Position numbers and translations under genes: made by a program | Notes under the pieces: generated by a model | Seen by the model: the letters and a program-made list of their open reading frames with translations, nothing else | What the model was told of the DNA's origin: nothing | Database searches by the model: none | DNA from: Planctomycetaceae bacterium | GTDB lineage: Bacteria; Planctomycetota; Planctomycetia; Pirellulales; UBA7805 | Assembly (NCBI GenBank): GCA_902630355.1 | Contig: CACOUL010000009.1 | Coordinates: forward strand, 1 to 64,000 | Reading direction: 5' to 3' | DNA length: 64,000 bases | Shown: piece by piece, positions 32,715-41,905 of the stretch | Layout: each line of letters starts with the position of its first letter | Numbering within the stretch: position 1 is the first letter of the stretch

Positions 32715-33700
32715 GGTGGCGGTTCTCTTCCTAGGTCACCTTCTTCGATTTCAAGACTTTGGGATCGTGCCACCGCATCCCAATTTTTTTGAAGTTCAAG
32801 TGCCAAGCTTTGCGCCTGGTCATCAACGCGACGGAGCAGCGTAAATCGCGAACCGAGGAGGACAATTTCCTGTTTGAGTACCATGCCGTTATCAGGGCGG
32901 ACCCACAAGCGTCCGAGGTATTCGTCGGCGGAGCGGGACCCGGAGCCTTCGTCGCGTCGATACACGACGAGTAGCGTTTCCACAAGTTGGTTGTTCCAGA
33001 TCATCGGATCGTACCGCTCGACAGTGGCGACGATTGTTCCCTGTGGCGAAGTGGGAGGCCTGAAGGGGCTGATTTGATACGTGGACCACCGTTGGCGGAT
33101 GCGCAACCGTGGCATATAGCCATGCGGTGAAATCTCGCTACTGATCAGAGAGTGAGATCGCAGAGGTACCGCCCGCTTACCGAGGAGGCGATTGCCCAAC
33201 TGGAACGATAGCTGGAGTTCGTCGCCTTCCACTTTTCCTGCAATCTGCATCCATGGATCCATTCCGCTTGCGGTTCGCTTGCCTAAGAAGATAGAGGAAC
33301 TCAATTCTTTGAGGCTGTAGTCGGAATCAAGTAAAGATCGATTGGCCAACTCCAGATTGAAATCCTCGGAACGACGTCCCCAATCGGCCAACTGTTCGAG
33401 TAACCACGCCGAAGCGGCGACGTCCGTCTTCGGCCAATCGGTAAATTGAAGGCGACTGAGCAACTCGAGTTCGCCGTTGGGCGTCTCCGCCACATGGTTC
33501 GCAGCCCACCCGACCGAATGAAAATTCCAACGCATGTCCCAGATGACGGGCATGTTGTCGAGCAGTTGTGCAGCGGTGGCTGCGTGATGATTGGGGGGGT
33601 CCCCCCGGTGCAGGGCAGGCATCAACTTGGAGACGAGCAACCACGACATCGTCGCGAGCCAGAAACAGACGACCGTGATTTGATAAAAACGAATCGACAT
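32711..33700 (-). CDS. Hypothetical membrane-anchored protein of the ABC exporter operon
   Basis: A 329-residue protein with one N-terminal transmembrane helix (ITVVCFWLATMSWLLVSKL) followed by a ~290-residue extracytoplasmic domain. I do not recognise the family. Visible features are MRWNFHSVGWAANHV and YLGRLWVRPDNGMVLKQEI. The alternating pattern suggests a beta-rich fold that may bind lipid or lipoprotein. It is the first gene of the operon and overlaps the ATPase start by four bases, so it is likely an accessory component of that exporter. ATG 33700 was chosen because it directly precedes the helix; longer upstream starts add unlikely Arg-rich sequence. Confidence 0.72.
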   Translation of the reverse strand: MSIRFYQITVVCFWLATMSWLLVSKLMPALHRGDPPNHHAATAAQLLDNMPVIWDMRWNFHSVGWAANHVAETPNGELELLSRLQFTDWPKTDVAASAWLLEQLADWGRRSEDFNLELANRSLLDSDYSLKELSSSIFLGKRTASGMDPWMQIAGKVEGDELQLSFQLGNRLLGKRAVPLRSHSLISSEISPHGYMPRLRIRQRWSTYQISPFRPPTSPQGTIVATVERYDPMIWNNQLVETLLVVYRRDEGSGSRSADEYLGRLWVRPDNGMVLKQEIVLLGSRFTLLRRVDDQAQSLALELQKNWDAVARSQSLEIEEGDLGREPPP

Positions 33701-33923
33701 ACGTGAATATTGCTGTCCGCCTGCGGTTCTCTGCTCGGGCAATCTAACATGCCGGGCAACAATATGCCAGAGTTTCACCCGTCGCGATGCCAAGCGGCCG
33801 CGAACTGTGACCAGGCGCATTGATGCGCAAAATGCGGTTGCCACCGGATGGTGAAACGAGGATGATGCCCGCCGGACGCAGGTCGCTCGCCGCAGAAAAA
33901 ATAGACGAAGGAAATGCCGATCG

Positions 33924-34610
33924 ATGCGTGTACTGATATTCAGCGCGGTTGTCCCCCTCGCATGCGCCCTGGGTGGCGGTTGCGATAGAGCGGGCAGTTC
34001 CGGGCAGTCAGTGACGGCGAGTATTGATACCGAACTGCCCGATACCCCGGCCGCGCAACAGAACGCAAAAAGCGAGCCCCCGCTCCTCGACCCTCAGTTC
34101 CCGGTCGTGGTGATCGACACCTCTCTGGGGGAGTTCCGCGTGCAACTGGATCTGGAAAAGGCACCGATTACGGGAAAAAACTTTCTCTGGTACGCCAGCA
34201 ACGGGCATTACGATGGGACGATTTTCCACCAGGTGGTGCCCGATTATATGGCGCTGGGCGGAGGCTATACGCCCGAATTCGTTGAAAAGCCAACGCAGTT
34301 TTGGATACGCAACGAGGCCTACAACGGATTGAAGAACAAGAAGGGCACCATTGCCATGGCCCGCCGACCCGACGAGGCCGACAGCAGCACGTGCCAATTT
34401 TTTCTGAATTTAACCGACAACCCGCATCTGGACCATCAAAGTCGCGATAGTGTTGAAACGTATGGTTACTGTGTTTTCGGTAAAGTGGTCGACGGCAACG
34501 AAGTCCTCGATAAACTCAGCGGCGTTTCGGTTGCGGATCGCGACGCCTTCTCATCCGTTCCCCAGCCGGCGGTTGTGATCCGCAAAGTGACGGTGCCGAA
34601 GTCGCCCTGA
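33924..34610 (+). CDS. Cyclophilin-type peptidyl-prolyl isomerase, probable lipoprotein
   Basis: A 228-residue protein. The N-terminus is a signal peptide ending in CALGGGCD, so Cys20 may be lipidated, though the lipobox is not ideal. A ~35-residue polar linker leads to a bacterial cyclophilin domain: VVVIDTSLGEFRVQLD, KNFLWYASNGHYDGTIFHQV, MALGGGYTPEF, STCQFFLNLTDNPHLD and YGYCVFGKVVDGNEVL. The FHRV Arg is replaced (FHQVV), so catalysis may be reduced; some PpiA-type enzymes vary here. It should act in the periplasm. It is divergent from the ABC operon. Confidence 0.86.
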   Translation: MRVLIFSAVVPLACALGGGCDRAGSSGQSVTASIDTELPDTPAAQQNAKSEPPLLDPQFPVVVIDTSLGEFRVQLDLEKAPITGKNFLWYASNGHYDGTIFHQVVPDYMALGGGYTPEFVEKPTQFWIRNEAYNGLKNKKGTIAMARRPDEADSSTCQFFLNLTDNPHLDHQSRDSVETYGYCVFGKVVDGNEVLDKLSGVSVADRDAFSSVPQPAVVIRKVTVPKSP

Positions 34611-34755
34611 GCGGGACTGCGGGGTACCGCACCGACGTCGAGTCCTGCCCTTAGCGATCGGCTCGACATGCTCTGCGCACTCTGCATGGGCGAAAGGTCG
34701 GGAAAAACCGTGGAAAAGGGGGGAATACGCCCGGAAAAAAAAGCGGTCCATTTTG

Positions 34756-34784
34756 TTGCTCTTTTGGGGGGTGGGTGTTATAAT
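34756..34784 (+). promoter_or_regulatory. Extended -10 promoter of the zinc-ribbon gene
   Basis: TTGCTC (34756-34761), a 17-base spacer and TATAAT (34779-34784) preceded by TG at 34776-34777, giving an extended -10. Transcription would start about 65 bases before the ATG at 34855. Confidence 0.6.
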
Positions 34785-34854
34785 CCCGATTCTTTTCTTA
34801 CGGAACTTTTGGGGCGAGTTAATTCGGAAATGCCCGTCAACGGAGGGAACGGAC

Positions 34855-35085
34855 ATGTCGAAACCTGCTTTTTTCCTGCAGGAATGCGGTACCTGTGGCA
34901 GAAATCTAAGGATCCGTGTGGAGTATCTTGGCAAACGGGTCGTTTGTCAGCATTGCAAATCCCATTTCCGGGCGGCCGATGGCGGCGGGAGGGGTGACTC
35001 CCCGGTCAAAGTCGAGAGCGTGATTCTCAAGCGTGCCGACCAATTGCTTGCGGCCGCAGATGAGATGAGGCAGCGTCCGCGATAG
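34855..35085 (+). CDS. Small zinc-ribbon protein
   Basis: A 76-residue protein with two Cys pairs, CGTCGRNLRI near residue 13 and VVCQHCKSHF near residue 33, spaced as a zinc ribbon. The rest is a short basic/acidic helix (ADQLLAAADEMRQRPR). The start is supported by GGAGGGA six bases upstream and by a clear promoter (34756-34784). It is a single-gene unit, convergent with aroA. Similar short ribbons are common in planctomycetes; a nucleic-acid or protein-binding role is possible, but no function can be assigned. Confidence 0.78.
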   Translation: MSKPAFFLQECGTCGRNLRIRVEYLGKRVVCQHCKSHFRAADGGGRGDSPVKVESVILKRADQLLAAADEMRQRPR

Positions 35086-35299
35086 CAAACGGTCCATGAT
35101 GAGACATCGGAGTGCCGAGCCCCGGTTCGGAAGGGCAGGGTATTGCTCGGGGTTTCGCCCAATCATTCTCCAGCGGATCGCATCCTGTTGCTCACCCTGT
35201 TGATAGGAGGCCTTGGAGAATCACTTGACCGCGATTTCGTTTCCGCATTACTGCTTCCTTGCCGGAGTTACTGCGCCAAGGTTCGTTGGAGCATGAAAC

Positions 35300-36577
35300 T
35301 TACTGTGCCGATGCGGTAATGGCCTGCAAGTCGTCGAAGAATCCCGGGTACGTCTTTGCTGTGCAACCGGGGTCGAGGATACGGATTCCCGGAACCCGCA
35401 AGCCGATGAGTCCCAGGCTCATCGCCATGCGGTGGTCATCGTAAGTTTCGATCGTCGCAGAACCGAGAGCGGTGGGCGTGATACGCATGCCACCGGGCAT
35501 TTCCTTAACGTCGGCCCCCAATTTCCGCAACTCCCGCGCAAGATCACCGATCCGATCGCTCTCCTTGTGGCGGATATGTTCAACACCCTCGATGGTGGTG
35601 GTTCCTTTGGCAAAAAGTGCCACAGCGGCCAACGTCTGCACCGTATCGCTGAAGTCCCGCATGTCGACGGTGATCCCCTCAAGTGGGCCGCCGACGACGG
35701 TCGTGCCGCCTTCATCTTGCTCCAGGCTACACCCCATTTGCCGCAGGCAATCGCAAAAGGCCACGTCTCCTTGCAAACTGTCGGATGTGAGGCCCTCGAC
35801 TCGTACCCTGCCACCGGTGATTGCCGCTGCAGCCCAGAAATAACTCGCCGCTGATGCGTCGGGTTCAATCGGGTAGTTGCGGGCCAGGTACGGCTGCGGT
35901 GCGATGTCGAATGTCATCGCTTCGCTGCGGGTCACCTTCACCCCGAAGGCATCCATCACCGAGAGGGTCATCTCGATGTAGGGCGCCGAGACGAGCGGCC
36001 CCTCCACTGAGAGCTTTAGGGGGCTCATGGCCGCCGGCGCGGCCATGAGCAAGCCGCTGAGGTACTGGCTCGAGAGATCGCCTCGAAGTGCGATTCTCCC
36101 GCCCGCCAGTCCGGAAGCCCGCACGACGACCGGGGGGAACCCTTGTTGGGAGTCGACTGCAATGCCGCACGTCTGCAGCGCTTCGGTCAGGGGGGCAATC
36201 GGCCGCTCGCGCATGCGGGAATTGCCATCGAGCGTAAAGGTCCCCTGCCCGGTCGCGACCAGAGCGGTGAGAAAGCGAAAACTCGTACCGCTGCCCCGCA
36301 AATGGAGGGTCGCCTCGTTGGCTGGAAGGACCCCATCGCAGCCCTCAAGTTCGATCTGTCCGCGATCCCAATCCGCCGTCAGTGCAATGCCCAGGGCCTC
36401 CAGGGCCTCGGCCATGGTCCGCGTATCTTCACTGTCGAGTGCTCCATGCAGCGTTGATCGCCCGCGAGCCAGCGCAGCGCAGAGCATTGCCCGGTTGGTC
36501 AGGCTCTTCGATCCGGGAGGACGAATCGACGCCTCGATCGGACTTTGGACGGGAACTATTTCGAGCGATGTGGACAA
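35300..36577 (-). CDS. aroA: 3-phosphoshikimate 1-carboxyvinyltransferase (EPSP synthase)
   Basis: A 425-residue EPSP synthase, the sixth step of the shikimate pathway, joining shikimate-3-phosphate and PEP. Motifs are PPGSKSLTNRAMLCAALARG, HLRGSGTSFRFLTALVA (divergent from the usual GNAGTAMR), RMRERPI, DASAASYFWAAA, KESDRIGDLARELRKLGADV and YDDHRMAMSLGL. The start appears to be TTG at 36577 with GGGAGA about eight bases upstream; the next ATG would remove the conserved PGSKS loop. Stand-alone here; aroK and aroE are 26 kb away. Confidence 0.95.
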   Translation of the reverse strand: MSTSLEIVPVQSPIEASIRPPGSKSLTNRAMLCAALARGRSTLHGALDSEDTRTMAEALEALGIALTADWDRGQIELEGCDGVLPANEATLHLRGSGTSFRFLTALVATGQGTFTLDGNSRMRERPIAPLTEALQTCGIAVDSQQGFPPVVVRASGLAGGRIALRGDLSSQYLSGLLMAAPAAMSPLKLSVEGPLVSAPYIEMTLSVMDAFGVKVTRSEAMTFDIAPQPYLARNYPIEPDASAASYFWAAAAITGGRVRVEGLTSDSLQGDVAFCDCLRQMGCSLEQDEGGTTVVGGPLEGITVDMRDFSDTVQTLAAVALFAKGTTTIEGVEHIRHKESDRIGDLARELRKLGADVKEMPGGMRITPTALGSATIETYDDHRMAMSLGLIGLRVPGIRILDPGCTAKTYPGFFDDLQAITASAQ

Positions 36578-36945
36578 ATGTCATATCTCCCGAGACGTGG
36601 CGTAAAAAGCATCATGCTATTCTCGTTTGCTGCACTCGTCTCTGGCAAGCGGGCCTCTGGCGAGGTGCGTTGGATGCCTTTGGAGTGTTGGCCTCGTTTT
36701 TCGGGATTCGCGGCCACAAGAGTCTATTTTTAGGGAGCGGCTCCCTCGGTTTTGTGGTTTCTCTCTCTGCAGATTTGGGGATAATAGGAGTAGATAGTGG
36801 TGAGTCGGTGCAGTCGTTGCTCGGTTGCGGGGCGCCACCTTGGGGCCGACCGGCAGCGGAATGACACTGAGCGATGACACTGAGCGATAACACGGCGTGA
36901 TGAGATGGGATTTGCCAGATGAGGGTGCATTCAAGGAGTGAGGGT
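36578..36945. other. Intergenic region with a dyad and a 13-bp tandem repeat
   Basis: No gene is supported in this 368-base gap between the divergent aroA and cytochrome/DUF1549 genes. It holds a perfect dyad AGGGAGC-G-GCTCCCT at 36732-36746, and two exact copies of ATGACACTGAGCG (36861-36873, 36874-36886) with a degraded third copy from 36887. The repeat lies 60-85 bases before the DUF1549 gene start and could bind a regulator. Confidence 0.5.
36861..36899 (+). repeat. 13-bp tandem direct repeat
   Basis: ATGACACTGAGCG occurs twice without interruption (36861-36886), followed by a third unit matching at ATAACACGGCG. It is non-coding and sits just upstream of the DUF1549/DUF1553 gene. Confidence 0.6.
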
Positions 36946-39900
36946 ATGGCGGGGCGATCCTGGTGGGGCATGGCCGCATGTCTCTTCGGGCTCGCAGTCA
37001 GTTCCGTGGCGGCCGACGAGAAGGTCGACTACCAGCGGCAGATCCAACCGCTGCTGGCCCGGCACTGCTACGCCTGCCACGGGCCGGATCGGGAATTACA
37101 GGAAAACGAACTGCGACTCGACCGTCGCGAAGACGCACTTGAGAGTGCGATTACCCCGGGCGACCCCTCCGCAAGCACGTTGTTGGAACGAATCCTCGAG
37201 GACGATCCCGAACTGCGGATGCCACCGCCGGCATCCAAAAAACCTCCGCTCACCGACGAGGAAATTGACTTGCTCGGCCGCTGGATCGAGCAGGGGGCAA
37301 CCTTCACAGAACATTGGTCGCACCAAGTGCCCGCACGGGTCGCACCTCCAAAGAGCGGCGGTTGGTCGCGGGGGCCAATCGACGACTTCGTCGCGGCCCG
37401 CCACAAGCAGCAAGGACTCACTGCCGCGTCCGCTGCGGATCGCCGCACCTTGGTTCGTCGTCTATCGCTCGATTTAATCGGTTTGCCACCCACCGAAGGA
37501 GAGGTCGACGCGTTTCTTGCGGATACTGCCCCCGGTGCCTACGAGCGGCTCGTCGACCGACTACTTGCCTCGCCCCATTTCGGCGAACGGATGGCCGTCT
37601 ATTGGCTCGATCTGGTGCGGTATGCCGATACCGGGGGCTATCACGGAGACAACGATCGCGATCATGCACCTTACCGTGATTATGTGGTGGAGGCGTTCAA
37701 TGAAAATCTTACCTACGACCGGTTCATGCGGGAACAACTGGCCGGAGACCTGCTGCCGGACCGGACGCGACGTCAACAGATCGCCTCCGGTTTCAACCGG
37801 CTGAATATGACCACCCGCGAAGGTGGCGCTCAGCCCAAGGAATATATGGCAATCTATGCCGCCGATCGGGTCCGCAACACGGGCTCCATTTTTCTGGGCC
37901 TCACGCTCGGCTGCTGTCAATGTCACGATCACAAATTCGATCCCTACACGCTGCGCGATTTTTACAGCATGGCAGCATTTTTTGCCGACGTGCAGGAAAC
38001 GCTCGTCGGCATCCAGAAGCCGCTGCTGCTGCTCGACCCCCAGCAGACGCAGCGGATCCACGACCTCGAGGAGGCCGCCTCTGCGGCCCAATCGCTGCTC
38101 GACGGAGAGTCGGCCGCATGGGATGCCGCCCAGGTGCGTTGGGAGGCCGAGGAGGAGCGCTCCACCGAACTGGTTTGGACCGATCCGGCGCAACTCCAGA
38201 TTGCAAGTCAAGCCGGCAATACGTTTGAGCAACTCGAAGATCGTTCGCTTTTGGCGCTCGGGGATCGTGCGGCAAGCGATACGTACGTACTAGAGATGCC
38301 AATCCCGCCGAAGGGTCTCTCCGCCTTTGAAATCGAACTCTTTCCACATGCCACCCTTCCAAAACAGGGGCCGGGACGGGCCGGCAACGGAAACCTGGTG
38401 CTGTCGGAGTTTGAAGTCTGGCGTGATGGCGAGCGATTGCAGGTGGCCGAGGCGGTGGCGAGCCACTCGCAAAGCGGTTGGGAAATTGCCAAGACGATCG
38501 ATGGCGACGAGGCGACCGGATGGGCGATCCGCCCCAAGATAGGTCAGCGGGTTACGGCCTATTTTGCCCTGGCCGAACCGCTCGCTGCCGGCGCGGAGGG
38601 CAATCTCGAAGTTCGACTGCGACAGCTTTACGGTAGCGGCTACCTGATCGGTCGCTTGCGACTGCGGACGACCGACGCGGCAGAGCCACTCGAGGCGATC
38701 AAGCCCACCCTCCCGTACAAAGCGGTTTACGACGCGCTGGCACAGCGCAGCGACGGGCGCACAGATGCAGAGAAAAAACTGTTGCGTCGGCACTTCCGTG
38801 GAATTGCGCCCGAGACAGAGGGCGTGCGAACTTTGATTCGTGACGCGGGGAAGGAAAAGAAAACCATTGAGGAGTCGGCCCGGCGAGTGTTGGTGACGAT
38901 GGCACGCGAACCGAGGGTCGTGCGGATTTTGTCGCGTGGAAACTGGCAGGACGAAAGCGGAGAGATCGTTCAGCCCGCCATCCCGGCGTCGTTGGGTACG
39001 ATCGAAGTGGCTGCCGGAAAGCGGGCGGGAAGGCTCGAATTGGCAAATTGGCTCGCCGATCCCCAAAATCCTCTCACCGCCAGGGTGTTTGTGAATAGGC
39101 TCTGGAAACTTCTGTTCGGGCGGGGGTTGGTCAATTCGCTCGGCGATTTCGGTACGCAGGGAACTCCCCCGAGCCACCCGGAATTACTCGATTTTCTCGC
39201 CGTCGAATTCGTGGAGAGCGGCTGGGATATGAAGCATCTGCTCCGGCAAATCGTACTCTCGAGTACCTACCGGCAGTCCTCTGATACGGCTGAGGGGCAA
39301 CTCGATGAGGACCCTGAAAATATTTGGCTTGCGCGGCAGGGCAGATTCCGCCTCGACGCCGAGATGATCCGCGACAACGCGCTCGCACTGAGTGGGTTGC
39401 TGGTATCTCGGATCGGTGGCGAAAGCGTGCGGCCCTACCAGCCGGAAGGATATCTGGCCCACCTGAACTTTCCCCAGCGTACCTATCAGGCCGACCAGGG
39501 CGAAAATCAATACCGTCGCGGCCTCTACACCTTCTGGCAGCGCACGTTTCTACACCCCGCGATGGCGCTTTTCGATGCCCCGTCGCGCGAGGAGTGTACG
39601 GTCGCCCGCCCGCAGTCCAATACGCCGCTCCAGGCGCTGTTGCTCCTTAACGATCCGACCTTCGTCGAGGCTGCCCGCGCCTTGGCCCTGCGGATCCTCG
39701 AGCAGGGTGGTGATGACGACCGCGCCAAACTTCGTTACGCCTATCGTCGCTCGCTCGCCCGAGATGCGACCGATGGAGAACTAGAGGTACTCGAGCAACT
39801 TCTGGCAAAGCATCGCGATCACTATCGGAATCACGAGTCGGAGGCAGCGGCCCTCGAGTCCAACGGTCTGTGGCAGACGCCCGAGGGAGTCGATCTAGTG

Positions 39901-39969
39901 GAGTTGGCGTCGTGGACCAATGTGGCCCGCGCGGTCCTTAATTTGCACGAAACGATTACCCGCAACTAA
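36946..39969 (+). CDS. Exported cytochrome c / DUF1549 / DUF1553 protein (planctomycete PSD1 type)
   Basis: A 1007-residue protein with a signal peptide (MAACLFGLAVSSVAA), then a planctomycete-type cytochrome c domain with one haem site CYACH at residues 41-45, then DUF1549 (~residues 115-330: PIDDFVAARHKQQGL, HFGERMAVYWLDLVRYADT), a middle carbohydrate-binding-like region, and DUF1553 (~680-960: LANWLADPQNPLTARVFVNR, RNALALSGLL-like core, RPQSNTPLQALLLLNDP). Such proteins are abundant in planctomycetes and are paired with DUF1501 proteins, as here 15 bases downstream. A role in polysaccharide breakdown has been suggested but not shown. ATG 36946 has AAGGAG seven bases upstream. Confidence 0.93.
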   Translation: MAGRSWWGMAACLFGLAVSSVAADEKVDYQRQIQPLLARHCYACHGPDRELQENELRLDRREDALESAITPGDPSASTLLERILEDDPELRMPPPASKKPPLTDEEIDLLGRWIEQGATFTEHWSHQVPARVAPPKSGGWSRGPIDDFVAARHKQQGLTAASAADRRTLVRRLSLDLIGLPPTEGEVDAFLADTAPGAYERLVDRLLASPHFGERMAVYWLDLVRYADTGGYHGDNDRDHAPYRDYVVEAFNENLTYDRFMREQLAGDLLPDRTRRQQIASGFNRLNMTTREGGAQPKEYMAIYAADRVRNTGSIFLGLTLGCCQCHDHKFDPYTLRDFYSMAAFFADVQETLVGIQKPLLLLDPQQTQRIHDLEEAASAAQSLLDGESAAWDAAQVRWEAEEERSTELVWTDPAQLQIASQAGNTFEQLEDRSLLALGDRAASDTYVLEMPIPPKGLSAFEIELFPHATLPKQGPGRAGNGNLVLSEFEVWRDGERLQVAEAVASHSQSGWEIAKTIDGDEATGWAIRPKIGQRVTAYFALAEPLAAGAEGNLEVRLRQLYGSGYLIGRLRLRTTDAAEPLEAIKPTLPYKAVYDALAQRSDGRTDAEKKLLRRHFRGIAPETEGVRTLIRDAGKEKKTIEESARRVLVTMAREPRVVRILSRGNWQDESGEIVQPAIPASLGTIEVAAGKRAGRLELANWLADPQNPLTARVFVNRLWKLLFGRGLVNSLGDFGTQGTPPSHPELLDFLAVEFVESGWDMKHLLRQIVLSSTYRQSSDTAEGQLDEDPENIWLARQGRFRLDAEMIRDNALALSGLLVSRIGGESVRPYQPEGYLAHLNFPQRTYQADQGENQYRRGLYTFWQRTFLHPAMALFDAPSREECTVARPQSNTPLQALLLLNDPTFVEAARALALRILEQGGDDDRAKLRYAYRRSLARDATDGELEVLEQLLAKHRDHYRNHESEAAALESNGLWQTPEGVDLVELASWTNVARAVLNLHETITRN

Positions 39970-39984
39970 AGGGAATGAATCACT

Positions 39985-41406
39985 ATGCAAAATCATGACC
40001 CGATCATGCAAGCGATTTGCCGCCGCACCTTCCTCGACCGATCGCGCGTCGGACTCGGCGCGGCAGCCGTATGGTCGCTGCTCGGTCGTGGGCAGGTGGC
40101 GGGTGCCGAGAGTAAACGCCCCGGATTGATTGAGCCTTTGCACCACGCCCCCCGGGCCAAACGGGTGATTTTCCTCTGCCAGGCGGGCGGCCCGTCTCAT
40201 TTGGAAACCTTCGATTACAAGCCAAAACTGGCCGAGATGGATGGCCAGCCCATGCCGGAATCCTTTACCGAAGGGCAACCGATCGCCCAACTGCAGAACA
40301 ACGAGCTGCGCTGCTTCGGGCCGCAACGGAAATTCAATCCTCACGGTCAAAGCGGACAGATGATCAGCGATGTGTTTCCGCACACGGCCAAATTGGCCGA
40401 CGACCTATGCATCGTGCGCTCGGCGCAAACGAATCAAATCAACCACGATCCGGCCCACACGTTCATGAATACGGGGACGCAGATTTCGGGGCGTCCGAGC
40501 ATGGGGTCCTGGATCACCTACGGACTCGGAAGCGAAAGCGAGAACCTGCCGGGTTTCGTGGTACTGACCTCGGTGGGAGGCGGGCAGAGCCAGCCGATCG
40601 CCGCCCGGCAGTGGCACAGCGGCTTTCTGCCGAGTCGCTACCAGGGGGTGCAGTTCCGCTCGACCGGCGACCCGGTCCTTTACGTCTCGCGTCCCGAGGG
40701 GGTGGCTGCCGGCCCGCAGGAGGATGTGCTTTCGGCCGTCTCCGCGCTGAATCGACTGCGGCAGGACGCGACCGGCGATCCGGAAATCGAAACGCGGATC
40801 GCGCAGTACGAACTCGCGTTCCGTATGCAGCGGAGCGTGCCGGAACTGATGGATATTTCAGACGAACCGGCGCACATTCTCGATCTCTACGGTACGCAGG
40901 GCGGGGACGGGAGTTTTGCGGCCAACTGTTTGCTCGCGCGCCGACTGGCCGAGCGGGGCGTACGATTCATTCACCTTTACCATCGGGGCTGGGATCACCA
41001 CGGCGGAGTCCGGGAAGGGGTCGCCAAGACGGCGGGGCTGGTCGATCAGGGGACCGCGGCCCTGCTTACCGATCTGAAGCAGCGCGACATGCTCAAAGAT
41101 ACGCTCGTCATCTGGAGCGGCGAGTTCGGCCGCACGCCGATGGCGCAGGGCAACGGACGGGATCACCACATCAAGGGGTTTTCGCTCTGGATGGCCGGGG
41201 GCGGCATTCGCGGCGGGATGTCCTGGGGAGCAACCGATGAGTTGGGGTACCATGCCGTGGACAACGTGTTCCACGTCCACGATCTGCACGCCACGATGTT
41301 GCACCTGCTGGGAATCGACCACGAGCGACTCACCTACCGTTTTCAGGGGCGCGATTTCCGTCTGACCGATGTCCACGGTCGCGTAGTGAAGCCGCTTCTC
41401 GCCTGA
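39985..41406 (+). CDS. DUF1501 (sulfatase-fold) exported protein
   Basis: A 473-residue DUF1501 protein of the alkaline phosphatase/sulfatase superfamily. An N-terminal Arg pair followed by FLDRSRVGLGAAAVW suggests Tat export. Family stretches are VIFLCQAGGPSHLETFDYKP, FNPHGQSGQMISDVFPHTA, NHDPAHTFMNTG, HLYHRGWDHHG, WSGEFGRTPMAQGNGRDHH and the C-terminal HATMLHLLGIDHERLTY, which supply the His/Asp metal ligands. It follows the DUF1549/DUF1553 gene by 15 bases, the standard pairing in this phylum. Catalytic activity and substrate are unknown. Confidence 0.93.
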   Translation: MQNHDPIMQAICRRTFLDRSRVGLGAAAVWSLLGRGQVAGAESKRPGLIEPLHHAPRAKRVIFLCQAGGPSHLETFDYKPKLAEMDGQPMPESFTEGQPIAQLQNNELRCFGPQRKFNPHGQSGQMISDVFPHTAKLADDLCIVRSAQTNQINHDPAHTFMNTGTQISGRPSMGSWITYGLGSESENLPGFVVLTSVGGGQSQPIAARQWHSGFLPSRYQGVQFRSTGDPVLYVSRPEGVAAGPQEDVLSAVSALNRLRQDATGDPEIETRIAQYELAFRMQRSVPELMDISDEPAHILDLYGTQGGDGSFAANCLLARRLAERGVRFIHLYHRGWDHHGGVREGVAKTAGLVDQGTAALLTDLKQRDMLKDTLVIWSGEFGRTPMAQGNGRDHHIKGFSLWMAGGGIRGGMSWGATDELGYHAVDNVFHVHDLHATMLHLLGIDHERLTYRFQGRDFRLTDVHGRVVKPLLA

Positions 41407-41494
41407 TCCGCTCTCGGCGGTATCTTGAAGCGGTCGCAGACAGCGGATACGGTGATGACAGTTCAGCCCCCTGTCCGGAAAGGAAAAATTCACG

Positions 41495-41869
41495 ATGAGC
41501 GATGCAGTGATCCGTGGAGTCGTCCACCTCATTGAAGAAACCAAGGAGTATGGCCAGCGAGGATTCCGCAAGCGATTGGTCGTCCTCGAACAGGATAAAG
41601 GTTCCTTTACGAATTACCTCCCCGTCGATTTTACCAAGGACAATTGCGATCGGGCCGATGAGTTCAACGAAGGAGATGAACTCGAAGTGACTTACCGGCT
41701 TAATGGCCGCAAGTGGCAGCGGGATGCGGCGAGCGAAGTCAAATGGTTTCTCAGTGCTGAAGTACTCAACTTCAAGGTGCTCAGTCAAAAGGGTGCGGGG
41801 GTTGCGGCCGAGGGACCGAGCGACACCGAAGACTTCATTCCCGACGACAGCGATGACGTGCCCTTTTAG
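41495..41869 (+). CDS. DUF3127 OB-fold protein with an SSB-like acidic tail
   Basis: A 124-residue protein resembling DUF3127. Residues 1-90 show the OB-fold pattern (VIRGVVHLIEETKEYG, RGFRKRLVVLEQ, FNEGDELEVTYRLNGRKW, WFLSAEVLNFKVL). The C-terminus ends DSDDVPF, nearly identical to the DDIPF tip with which SSB recruits repair proteins. It may bind nucleic acid or compete with SSB for partners (inference). AAGGA lies 11 bases upstream of the ATG. It is convergent with dnaE2, the last gene of the translesion cassette, with 36 bases between the stops. Confidence 0.82.
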   Translation: MSDAVIRGVVHLIEETKEYGQRGFRKRLVVLEQDKGSFTNYLPVDFTKDNCDRADEFNEGDELEVTYRLNGRKWQRDAASEVKWFLSAEVLNFKVLSQKGAGVAAEGPSDTEDFIPDDSDDVPF

Positions 41870-41905
41870 GACGCGGGCAGTTTTGCAGTCGGGTAGCTTC
41901 GCAGT

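Noticed and set aside
34681-34745. A-run at 34735-34742 as a minus-strand terminator
   Set aside because: No stem precedes the T-run on the minus strand.
40407-41240. 277-codon plus-strand frame inside the DUF1501 gene
   Set aside because: Arg/Gly/Ala-rich shadow frame of a clear DUF1501 gene.
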